Shown piece after piece: positions 8,014 to 15,598 of a stretch of 64,000 bases of DNA. The stretch comes from Candidatus Mediterraneibacter stercoripullorum (GTDB lineage: Bacteria; Bacillota; Clostridia; Lachnospirales; Lachnospiraceae). Under the pieces are notes generated by a model. The model was not told where the DNA came from. It did no database searches and was given only the letters and a program-made list of their open reading frames with translations. The position numbers and the translations under genes are program-made. Position 1 is the first letter of the stretch. Each line of letters starts with the position of its first letter. The DNA is taken from positions 62,001 through 126,000 of the forward strand of contig DXCZ01000105.1 in NCBI GenBank assembly GCA_019115765.1. The letters run 5' to 3'.

Positions 8014-9327
8014 TTATGATTCCCGGAATTTCCGTATCTCTTTCAGACGCTCCGCCGTTTGCTTCTCATTTCCCTGGTCCGTCGGGTGATAATATGTCCG
8101 TTCCTTCAGACTGTCAGGCATACACTGCATATGGGTCAGCTTTTCTTCTGTGTCATGGGCATACTCATAACCCTTTCCGTATCCAAGATCCTTCATCAGA
8201 CCAGTGACGCCGTTGCGTATCTGCAGAGGCACCGGTTCCGCCCGAAGAGTGCGGACGTCCTTTTTGCATGTCTCGCAGGCCGTGTAGAGGGCATTGGACT
8301 TGGGCGCCATGGACAGATAGACCACAGCATGAGTCAGATGCACATCACACTCCGGCATTCCAAGGAAATGACAGGCCTGATAAGCTGCCACTGCCACCTG
8401 CAGGGCATTGCTGTCCGCCATACCCACATCCTCGCTGGCGAAACGGATCAGACGTCTGGCAATGTACAGCGGATTCTCCCCACCTTCCAGCATACGCATC
8501 ATCCAGTAGATGGCAGCGTCCGGATCGCTGTTCCGCATGGACTTATGTAGAGCTGAGATCAGATTATAATGCTCCTCTCCAGTCTTGTCATACAGCAGTG
8601 ACTTCCGGCTGATGCACTGTTCCATTCCCTCCTCTGTTACCGTGATTCCTTCCGAACTGATCTCTCCGTTCAATACTGCCATCTCCAGCGTATTCAGAGC
8701 AGTCCTTGCATCCCCGTTTGCAAAGGCAGCAATGGCCCGGATAGAATCAGCAGAGATCTGCACATTCTGTCCTCCAAATCCGGCTGGATCCGTCAGGGCA
8801 TGGTTCAGCAGTCTGATCAGATCCCTCTCCTCCAGGGCTTTTAGAACAAATACCCTGCATCGAGACAGGAGAGCCGCATTGATCTCGAAGGAAGGATTCT
8901 CCGTTGTGGCCCCGATGAGAATGATGCTTCCCCGCTCCACATACGGAAGAAATGCATCCTGCTGAGCCTTATTAAAACGATGGATCTCGTCTACAAAGAG
9001 AACGGTCCGCAGTCCCACTCTCCTGCTCTGTTCCGCCCGGTTCATCACTTCCTTTATCTCCTTGATCCCACTGGTGACTGCGCTGAAATTGATAAACTCA
9101 GATTTCGTCTTTCCGGCGATAATACTGGCCAGTGTAGTCTTCCCTACTCCCGGAGGCCCCCAGAATATCATAGATGCGATCTGGTCCTTCTCGATCAGCT
9201 GCCGGAGTATCTTCCCCTTTCCGATCAGATGCTCCTGCCCTACAAAATTCTCCAGAGAGTCCGGCCGCAGCCTGCTTGCCAGAGGAGCCATCGCCCTGCT
9301 GTCACCAAACAAAGTCATCTGTTCCAT
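8014..9327 (-). CDS. rarA: Replication-associated recombination protein A (AAA ATPase)
   Basis: A 437-residue AAA+ ATPase of the RarA/MgsA/Mgs1 family. The Walker A motif GPPGVGKTT is near residues 58-66, Walker B VLFVDEIHRF near 109-118, and ATTENPSFEINAALLSRC carries sensor 1 and the arginine-finger region. The C-terminal part has the family tetramerisation region (SDPDAAIYWMMRMLEGGE). RarA acts at stalled replication forks with RecA and single-strand DNA-binding protein. It has its own predicted promoter embedded in the pnp terminator hairpin. Confidence 0.95.
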   Translation of the reverse strand: MEQMTLFGDSRAMAPLASRLRPDSLENFVGQEHLIGKGKILRQLIEKDQIASMIFWGPPGVGKTTLASIIAGKTKSEFINFSAVTSGIKEIKEVMNRAEQSRRVGLRTVLFVDEIHRFNKAQQDAFLPYVERGSIILIGATTENPSFEINAALLSRCRVFVLKALEERDLIRLLNHALTDPAGFGGQNVQISADSIRAIAAFANGDARTALNTLEMAVLNGEISSEGITVTEEGMEQCISRKSLLYDKTGEEHYNLISALHKSMRNSDPDAAIYWMMRMLEGGENPLYIARRLIRFASEDVGMADSNALQVAVAAYQACHFLGMPECDVHLTHAVVYLSMAPKSNALYTACETCKKDVRTLRAEPVPLQIRNGVTGLMKDLGYGKGYEYAHDTEEKLTHMQCMPDSLKERTYYHPTDQGNEKQTAERLKEIRKFRES

Positions 9328-9353
9328 ACAAACACTTCCTCTCTTCTACGCCC

Positions 9354-9382
9354 ATTATAAAAGCCGGAAGCAGATTCCGCAA
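9354..9382 (-). promoter_or_regulatory. Predicted rarA promoter
   Basis: Minus-strand TTGCGG (9377-9382), 17 bases, then TATAAT (9354-9359). The promoter overlaps the hairpin counted as the pnp terminator, so ending of one transcript and start of the next share DNA. Confidence 0.5.
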
Positions 9383-9403
9383 CCACGAATCCCTTCCGGC
9401 TTT
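9360..9403 (-). terminator. Predicted terminator downstream of pnp
   Basis: An 11-bp perfect stem AAAGCCGGAAG (9360-9370) with CTTCCGGCTTT (9393-9403), followed on the minus strand by a short T-rich run. It lies about 145 bp after the pnp stop. The tail is weak, so efficiency is uncertain. Confidence 0.5.
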
Positions 9404-9547
9404 GTTAACATATATTTTCGTATTTATATATTCCCTTTAGCAAAAAGCCAACCTTTCATACTTGCATCGGGGTGTTTTACTCTCATATCCCGCCGTGACA
9501 ACAGTCCGCATTTCCGCCGGACGCCTGCCGGAATATATATCTACATT

Positions 9548-11635
9548 TTACTCTGCTACGTCTCTCATGCTGAAGCTGAATCTTCCCATCTTGTCCTTGC
9601 CCAGGCATACTACCTTGACAACATCGCCGATGGCGAGCACATCCTCAACCTTATCGATCCGCTTCTTGGAGATCTTGGAGATATGCACCATACCTTCCTT
9701 GCCCGGAGCAAACTCGAGGAACGCTCCGAATTCTTTGATGCTTACTACCTTTCCTTCGAATACCTGTCCGGCCTCGAAATCAGTTACGATCGTGTGGATC
9801 AGTTTTGCAGCCTTGTCCATATTCTCCTGGTCTGTTCCACAGATTGATACGGAGCCGTCATCTTCAATATCAATCTTAACCCCGGTCTGCTCGATGATCG
9901 CATTGATGGTCTTTCCTCTCTGTCCGACCACATCGCCGATCTTCTGGGGATCGATCTGCATCTGGATGATCTTCGGAGCATACGGACCTACCTGCGGTCT
10001 CGGCTCTGCGATTGCCTTGTTCATTACCTCGTCGATAATATAAGTCCTTGCCTTCTTCGTTGCAGCAATAGCCTCCTCGATGATCGGTCTTGTCAGTCCG
10101 TGGATCTTGATATCCATCTGGATCGCTGTGATTCCCTTATGAGTACCTGCAACCTTGAAGTCCATGTCTCCGAAGAAATCCTCCAGCCCCTGGATATCCG
10201 TCAGGACAATATAGTCATCGTCTGTATCTCCAGTCACCAGACCTGCAGAGATACCGGCAACGGCAGACGTGATCGGCACACCTGCAGCCATCAGCGACAT
10301 ACTGGATGCACATACGCTTGCCTGGGAAGTGGAGCCGTTGGACTCAAATGTCTCGGACACGGTACGGATCGCATATGGGAATTCCGCCTCGCTGGGAAGT
10401 ACCGGGATCAATGCCCTCTCAGCCAGAGCTCCGTGACCGATCTCACGGCGTCCCGGACCTCTGGATGGCTTCGTCTCACCTACAGAGTAAGACGGGAAAT
10501 TATAGTGATGCATATATCTCTTGGATGTCTCAGCCTCATCCAGTCCATCCAGCCTCTGCGCCTCAGAAAGAGGAGCGAGAGTGGTGATATTGCAGATCTG
10601 TGTCTGTCCCCTTGTAAACATGGCAGAGCCATGTACTCTCGGGATCAGATCTACTTCCGCTGCCAGAGGACGGATCTGATCGATGGCACGTCCGTCGGGA
10701 CGCTTGTGGTCTTTCAGGATCATCTTCCTGACTGTCTTCTTCTGATACTGATATACAGCCTCGCCGAGACCAGCAAGCCATTCCTCATTGTCAGCGAAAG
10801 CTTCTTCCAGCTTTTCTGTGATCACGCGGATATTTTCTTCTCTTGTCTGCTTGTCATCAGTGAAGACTGCCTCTTCCATCTCTGCCGGGGGAACAATCTC
10901 TTTGATCGCGTCAAACAATTCCTCGGGAACAGAGAAATGTTCGTAATCATGCTTCGGCTTTCCGCACTCTGCCACAATGGTCTCGATAAATGCGATCACT
11001 TTCTGATTCAGCTCATGAGCGGCAAAAATTGCGTTGATCATCTGAGCCTCCGGCACTTCATTGGCACCAGCCTCGATCATGATGACCTTCTCCTTTGTAG
11101 AAGCCACTGTCAGAGCAAGATCGGACACCTCTCTCTGATCCGCTGTCGGATTAAATACAAATTCACCGTCCACAAGGCCTACCTGTGTAGTAGAGATGGG
11201 ACCATCGAAAGGAATATCTGAGATGCATGTCGCAATGGCTGCTCCCAGCATAGCTGTCAGTTCCGGACTGCAGTCCTGATCAACAGAAAGCACCAGATTC
11301 TCCAGTGTCACGTCATTCCTGTAATCCTTCGGGAAGAGAGGACGCATAGGACGGTCGATGACTCGGTCTGTCAGAATCGCGTTCTCTGAAGCCTTTCCCT
11401 CTCTCTTGTTAAATCCTCCGGGGATCTTGCCAACCGCATACATTCTCTCGTTGTACTCTACACTTAAAGGGAAGAAATCAATCCCTTCTCTCGGCTTCTC
11501 AGACGCTGTAGCCGTACAGAGTACTGTTGTGTCGCCGTAATGCATGAGCACTGCGCCGTTAGCCTGCTTGGCAACTCTGTCTACATCAACACGCAGCGTT
11601 CTGCCTGCCAGTTCCATTTCATATTTCTTATACAT
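9548..11635 (-). CDS. pnp: Polyribonucleotide nucleotidyltransferase
   Basis: A 695-residue PNPase, close to the usual 700. It has two RNase PH domains with the catalytic region GDMDFKVAGT in the second, a KH domain (IGDVVGQRGKTINAIIEQTG) and a C-terminal S1 domain (GKVVSIKEFGAFLEFAPGKE). It degrades RNA from the 3' end with phosphate. The frame is open 21 codons upstream, but the ATG at 11635 has AAGGAG at proper spacing and gives the family N-terminus (MYKKYEMELAGRTL). The gene follows rpsO, as in many bacteria, but has its own promoter and a 178-base leader. Confidence 0.97.
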   Translation of the reverse strand: MYKKYEMELAGRTLRVDVDRVAKQANGAVLMHYGDTTVLCTATASEKPREGIDFFPLSVEYNERMYAVGKIPGGFNKREGKASENAILTDRVIDRPMRPLFPKDYRNDVTLENLVLSVDQDCSPELTAMLGAAIATCISDIPFDGPISTTQVGLVDGEFVFNPTADQREVSDLALTVASTKEKVIMIEAGANEVPEAQMINAIFAAHELNQKVIAFIETIVAECGKPKHDYEHFSVPEELFDAIKEIVPPAEMEEAVFTDDKQTREENIRVITEKLEEAFADNEEWLAGLGEAVYQYQKKTVRKMILKDHKRPDGRAIDQIRPLAAEVDLIPRVHGSAMFTRGQTQICNITTLAPLSEAQRLDGLDEAETSKRYMHHYNFPSYSVGETKPSRGPGRREIGHGALAERALIPVLPSEAEFPYAIRTVSETFESNGSTSQASVCASSMSLMAAGVPITSAVAGISAGLVTGDTDDDYIVLTDIQGLEDFFGDMDFKVAGTHKGITAIQMDIKIHGLTRPIIEEAIAATKKARTYIIDEVMNKAIAEPRPQVGPYAPKIIQMQIDPQKIGDVVGQRGKTINAIIEQTGVKIDIEDDGSVSICGTDQENMDKAAKLIHTIVTDFEAGQVFEGKVVSIKEFGAFLEFAPGKEGMVHISKISKKRIDKVEDVLAIGDVVKVVCLGKDKMGRFSFSMRDVAE

Positions 11636-11790
11636 GTTGTTCTCCTTTATATAATATATTTCATGTTGGCAGGCATCGCCGAAACTACTGAAAAACATAC
11701 CGCTATTTTCCCTTAAAATGCAGGATAAAACAGAAAGAACATCCGCTGAAGAAATACAGTATTAAAAATGATATGCTTTTCAGTGGTCTC

Positions 11791-11808
11791 GGGCACATAC
11801 ATCTGCCC
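11791..11808 (-). promoter_or_regulatory. Hairpin in the pnp leader
   Basis: GGGCA and TGCCC pair around an 8-base loop, about 4 bases after the predicted pnp transcription start. In E. coli a 5' hairpin in pnp mRNA is the target of autoregulation by RNase III and PNPase; whether this one works similarly is inference. Confidence 0.35.
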
Positions 11809-11820
11809 ACAATCTTTAAT

Positions 11821-11849
11821 ATTATAGCATATGGTACTGAGATAAGCAA
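11821..11849 (-). promoter_or_regulatory. Predicted pnp promoter
   Basis: Minus-strand TTGCTT (11844-11849), 17-base spacer, perfect TATAAT (11821-11826). It lies between the rpsO terminator and pnp, giving pnp independent transcription. Confidence 0.75.
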
Positions 11850-11867
11850 ACATTTTCATCATAAAGC

Positions 11868-11900
11868 ATAAAAGAAAAGCGGGACAGTTTTCTGCCCCGC
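11868..11900 (-). terminator. Rho-independent terminator of rpsO
   Basis: A 9-bp GC-rich stem GCGGGGCAG / CTGTCCCGC (one G-T pair) at 11879-11900 with an AAAA loop, followed on the minus strand by TTTTCTTTTA. It starts 14 bp after the rpsO stop. Confidence 0.85.
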
Positions 11901-11913
11901 CGGTAATACGATA

Positions 11914-12180
11914 TTATTTTCTCAGACCAAGTCTCTCGATCAGTGTACGATATCTCTCGATATCAACTTTCTTCAGGTATGCAAGAAGTCCTCTTCTCTG
12001 ACCTACCATCTTCAGAAGTCCTCTTCTGGAGTGATGATCCTTCGGATTCGTCTTAAAGTGCTCTGTCAGCTCGTTAATCCGTGCTGTCAGGATAGCAATC
12101 TGTACCTCCGGAGATCCTGTATCTCCTTCGCTTCTTCCATACTCTTTGATGATAGCCTGTTTCTTGTCTTTTGCGATCAT
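11914..12180 (-). CDS. rpsO: 30S ribosomal protein S15 (uS15)
   Basis: An 88-residue protein with the complete uS15 sequence pattern: [17 protein letters not shown], then [19 protein letters not shown] and a C-terminal [12 protein letters not shown]. It binds 16S rRNA in the platform of the small subunit. AGGAGG precedes the ATG. It is a single-gene unit with its own promoter and terminator, placed between ribF and pnp. Confidence 0.98.
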   Translation of the reverse strand: MIAKDKKQAIIKEYGRSEGDTGSPEVQIAILTARINELTEHFKTNPKDHHSRRGLLKMVGQRRGLLAYLKKVDIERYRTLIERLGLRK

Positions 12181-12279
12181 TTTTGTATCCTCCTTAAAAA
12201 ACTTTTATAAACCGCCGGATATTAAGTAAAGGTAGGAGTAAATCCTGTTACCGAACATCGGCTGATTTCATACTTGGAC

Positions 12280-12308
12280 AGTATATCATACGGATTTCCT
12301 GATGTAAA
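12280..12308 (-). promoter_or_regulatory. Predicted rpsO promoter
   Basis: Minus-strand TTTACA (12303-12308), 17-base spacer, TATACT (12280-12285). It begins directly after the ribF stop codon, leaving a leader of about 95 bases. Confidence 0.7.
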
Positions 12309-12317
12309 GGGGAAATT

Positions 12318-13220
12318 TTACCGTTTTTCCCCGGATTCGAAATACATTTCCCCGAACCTCATATCCCGCATGACCTGTTCTTTCAGTTCTTCTACTGATC
12401 CGAATTTTGTCTCAGGGCGTTCGAACTCCAGGAACTGCGCAGTGATCTCCTGTCCGTAGGCATCGCCTTCATAGCCGTATACGAAGACCTCAAGAAGTCT
12501 TTTGTGCTCGTCCGTCACGGTCGGTTTGATCCCTGCATTTCCAATCCCGTCATACCATTTTCCGCCTATCTTTACTCTGCATGCGTAAACGCCGAAACGG
12601 GGCATGATCTTCCCGGGAGCCGGTTCAATATTCATCGTGGGGAATCCCAGCGTCCGGCCCAGACGCCTTCCATGCTCCACGATTCCGGTCATCTCATAAG
12701 GATATCCAAGGAGATTTCCCGCCAGTTTCACATCTCCCTGAGACAGTGCCTCCCTGACATAACTGCTGCTGATAACTCGGCCCTGATATCTCTTCTTCTC
12801 GATCACGTCCAGAGTATATCCGCACTGATCTGAAAATTTCCTGAGCATTGCGGCGTCCCCTCTCTTCTGGTAGCCAAAGGAGAAATCCGTACCTACAACA
12901 ATATGAGAGGCATGTAATGTATCTTTCAGGATCTTCTGTATGAATTCCTCCGCCTGCATTTCCCGGAGTTCATCTGTAAACGGATATTCCACAAGAAAAT
13001 CGATCTGTCCCTCCAGATGACGTCTGCGCTCATCTTTCGTCATCAGACAGTCTCTCTGCATATCAAACGCACACAGAACACTCTCACAGCCATTTGCGCC
13101 ATATTCTCTGATTTTGTCCACCAGCATCTGATGCCCGAGGTGTAGCCCGTCAAATTTTCCCAACGTTACTGCTGTGCTTTTTCCCCACTGATATGAGGAG
13201 ATTCCCTTAATGTAGCGCAT
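12318..13220 (-). CDS. ribF: Bifunctional riboflavin kinase / FAD synthetase
   Basis: A 300-residue protein with an N-terminal FMN adenylyltransferase domain (TLGKFDGLHLGHQMLV nucleotide-binding motif near residues 20-35, GTDFSFGYQKRGDA near 108-121). The C-terminal riboflavin kinase domain carries GRRLGRTLGFPTMN. It converts riboflavin to FMN and FAD. It is the last gene of the translation operon, 3 bp after truB. Position next to truB is typical of Firmicutes. Confidence 0.96.
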   Translation of the reverse strand: MRYIKGISSYQWGKSTAVTLGKFDGLHLGHQMLVDKIREYGANGCESVLCAFDMQRDCLMTKDERRRHLEGQIDFLVEYPFTDELREMQAEEFIQKILKDTLHASHIVVGTDFSFGYQKRGDAAMLRKFSDQCGYTLDVIEKKRYQGRVISSSYVREALSQGDVKLAGNLLGYPYEMTGIVEHGRRLGRTLGFPTMNIEPAPGKIMPRFGVYACRVKIGGKWYDGIGNAGIKPTVTDEHKRLLEVFVYGYEGDAYGQEITAQFLEFERPETKFGSVEELKEQVMRDMRFGEMYFESGEKR

Positions 13221-13223
13221 CTA

Positions 13224-14159
13224 TTATTCAGCCCTTTCTCCCTGTATCTTAAGTTCATCCAGATCCAGAAACATCTTTTCCAGGTGATAGCGTCCGTTTC
13301 CCCTGTACTGATATACACCTATGAAACGTCCTTTGCTGTCATACAGACGACACCGGCTGCCCGCCATTTTCCCCGGACTCTCCTGCAGGTTTTTCTCGAA
13401 AACCGGATTGCCGTTATAAGCCAGAGACGCATAACGGTCCGCGATCACTGCCCGGTCCAGATCGGCAAAGACAGCGTCCAGCGGGATCAGGATCTCATTC
13501 AGGCAGCCGCTGTTAACCTTCTCCTCCACTTCATCCAGACAGACACTGTCGCTGATGTCAAAGCAGCCGACACGTGTTCTCAGCAGTGTTTTCATACAGC
13601 CGCCCACCCCCAGCCTGTCACCGATATCCTGGCAGAGTGTCCGGATATAGGTTCCCTTTGAACAGCTTACTTCCATTGAGATCTCCGGAATATTTATATC
13701 GTTGATCTGTATATCATAAATCTTGACACGGCGGCTCTTCCGCTCTACTGTCTTTCCCTCCCGGGCAAGTTCATACAGCTTTCTTCCATTTATCTTCAAA
13801 GCCGAATACATAGGCGGGATCTGATCGTATTCTCCGACAAATTCCCTGATGCATTTCTCTGCTTCTTCCGGTGTCACATGTGATGCATTATGCTCTTCCA
13901 GTACCTTTCCGGAAATGTCCTGAGTATCTGTAGAGCGTCCGAGCAGAAGAACGGTCCGGTAGGTCTTGTCATGGTCGGTCAGCATGTCGCAGAGCCGGGT
14001 GGCCCTTCCCAGACAGACCGGCAGAACCCCTTCCGCATCCGGATCCAGCGTTCCGGTATGTCCGATCTTCTTCTGGCCTACGATCTTCCTCAGCCGGGCC
14101 ACCACATCATGGGAAGTATACCCTTTTTCCTTGTATATATTCAATATCCCGTTTATCAT
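13224..14159 (-). CDS. truB: tRNA pseudouridine(55) synthase
   Basis: A 311-residue TruB. The catalytic motif GHTGTLDPDAEGVLPV places the nucleophilic Asp at residue 39. The later YDQIPPMYSALKINGRKLYE, the KSRRVKIYDI stretch and SCSKGTYIRTLCQDIG are also family hallmarks. It makes pseudouridine 55 in the T-loop of tRNAs. It follows nrnA by 3 bp and precedes ribF by 3 bp, so the genes are co-transcribed. Confidence 0.97.
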   Translation of the reverse strand: MINGILNIYKEKGYTSHDVVARLRKIVGQKKIGHTGTLDPDAEGVLPVCLGRATRLCDMLTDHDKTYRTVLLLGRSTDTQDISGKVLEEHNASHVTPEEAEKCIREFVGEYDQIPPMYSALKINGRKLYELAREGKTVERKSRRVKIYDIQINDINIPEISMEVSCSKGTYIRTLCQDIGDRLGVGGCMKTLLRTRVGCFDISDSVCLDEVEEKVNSGCLNEILIPLDAVFADLDRAVIADRYASLAYNGNPVFEKNLQESPGKMAGSRCRLYDSKGRFIGVYQYRGNGRYHLEKMFLDLDELKIQGERAE

Positions 14160-14162
14160 GGG

Positions 14163-15140
14163 CTATGCTTCTTTCCCGGCTTCTTTTTTATCAAGCTGGC
14201 GTACCAGCTGTCCTGTAATATTATTGATCACATCGTGGCTGGACCCCTTCATGGTTACACCGGCTGCACGGGCATGGCCGCCTCCGCCGAAATATTTTGC
14301 CACCACACTTACATCCACATGTCCCTTGGACCGCAGGCTTACCTTGAACTGCTGAGGCGCTGTCTCGTGAAGGAACATGGCCACCTCAACGCCTTTTGTC
14401 TGTCTCAGCTGACTGACGATCCCCTCCAGGTCCGCCGGAACAGCCTGAAAGAATTCCATCTCCTTTTGTCTTACAACAGATACAATACACCTTTTGTCAA
14501 GAATGAGCATGCTCTCAAGGAGAGCTCTTCCCAGGATCTGATTCTGTATGTAAGTCTTCTCATAATAGGTCTTGTCAATGATTTCCGGTCCGTTGATTCC
14601 CCTGCGCATCAGATCAGCCGCTATCTCCATCGTCTCAGGGGATGTACAGGAATACTGAAATACTCCCGTGTCATGGGCAATTCCCATGTAAAGTGCCTCT
14701 GCCGTTCCTGTGCTGATCTTCTCTTTATCAAGAAGCGTGTATACAAGCTCAGAGGTGGAACTGGCATCAGGTACGATATAATTGGTATCAGCAAACGAAT
14801 CATTACTGATGTGATGATCGATACACAGCGTCTCCTTCGCACTCTCAAAAAGAGGTCTGGAGAAACCAAGTCTGTCTGCGTCTCCACAGTCCAGACAGAT
14901 AAACAGATCATAGGTCTTACCTTCCGGAATCTGCTGCTTTGCGTCTGCCGTCCCCTGGATCATGGTATAAGCATCCGGAATCGTTTCCAGATATGCGTCC
15001 ACGGTAAGGCCGGCATGATTTTCTCTCAGATAATTATACAGTCCCATACAGGAACCGATACAGTCCCCGTCAGGGCGGACATGACCGCCAAGCGCAATGC
15101 ACTGCTTTCCATTCAAAATATCTTCTAATACAATTTTCAT
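14163..15140 (-). CDS. nrnA: DHH-family bifunctional oligoribonuclease / pAp phosphatase
   Basis: A DHH/DHHA1 phosphoesterase of about 325 residues. Motifs include GHVRPDGDCIGSCMG, CLDCGDADRLG, the DHH motif in CIDHHISNDSFADTNY, and the DHHA1 motif GGGGHARAAGVTM. NrnA is known to degrade short RNA oligomers and 3'-phosphoadenosine 5'-phosphate with manganese. ATGs at 15140, 15149 and 15158 are all possible; 15140 starts right after the rbfA stop and gives the family-typical MKIVLEDIL. It sits between rbfA and truB, as in other Firmicutes. Confidence 0.9.
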   Translation of the reverse strand: MKIVLEDILNGKQCIALGGHVRPDGDCIGSCMGLYNYLRENHAGLTVDAYLETIPDAYTMIQGTADAKQQIPEGKTYDLFICLDCGDADRLGFSRPLFESAKETLCIDHHISNDSFADTNYIVPDASSTSELVYTLLDKEKISTGTAEALYMGIAHDTGVFQYSCTSPETMEIAADLMRRGINGPEIIDKTYYEKTYIQNQILGRALLESMLILDKRCIVSVVRQKEMEFFQAVPADLEGIVSQLRQTKGVEVAMFLHETAPQQFKVSLRSKGHVDVSVVAKYFGGGGHARAAGVTMKGSSHDVINNITGQLVRQLDKKEAGKEA

Positions 15141-15141
15141 T

Positions 15142-15516
15142 TTATTCATCAGCCTCATCTTTCAAATCTCTGGTCACTTCATCAATCTTTCTGCTGATAT
15201 TTACGCCATATTCAATGGACTGGTCCACAATAAAGCGGATTTCGGGTGTATTTCTCAGGTTTACTCTGTGGGCCAGTTCCCGGCGGATATAACCTTCCGC
15301 GCTCTGCAGCCCCCTGATCGTGTCCTTCTGAGCCTTTTCATCTCCCAGGACACTGATATAAGCCTTACATGTTTTCAGGTCCGGAGCCACTTCGACAGCT
15401 ACTACGGAAGTCATGGGCGCTACACGGGGATCCTTGATCCCATCCCGGAGGATGTTGCACAGTTCCCTCTGAACTTCAGCGTTAACCCTTGTATTCTTGA
15501 TACTGTTCTTTCTCAT
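15142..15516 (-). CDS. rbfA: 30S ribosome-binding factor A
   Basis: A 124-residue protein with the RbfA fold signature: RVNAEVQRELCNILRDGIKDP, VAVEVAPDLKTCKAYISVLG, then RRELAHRVNLRNTPEIRFIVD. It binds immature 16S rRNA and helps late maturation of the small subunit. The frame is open 18 codons upstream; the ATG at 15516 (MRKNSIKNTRVN) fits the family. It lies between infB and nrnA in the conserved operon. Confidence 0.95.
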   Translation of the reverse strand: MRKNSIKNTRVNAEVQRELCNILRDGIKDPRVAPMTSVVAVEVAPDLKTCKAYISVLGDEKAQKDTIRGLQSAEGYIRRELAHRVNLRNTPEIRFIVDQSIEYGVNISRKIDEVTRDLKDEADE

Positions 15517-15598
15517 AACTGCTCCTTCTTTACCGCCGTCTTTTCCGAGGGCTCTGCAATACTGTGACATGCAGGGTCCTCGTTCATTCCGGCATGTT

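Noticed and set aside
13890-15128. 412-codon plus-strand frame over truB and nrnA
   Set aside because: Both genes on the minus strand are clear; the plus frame has no family features.
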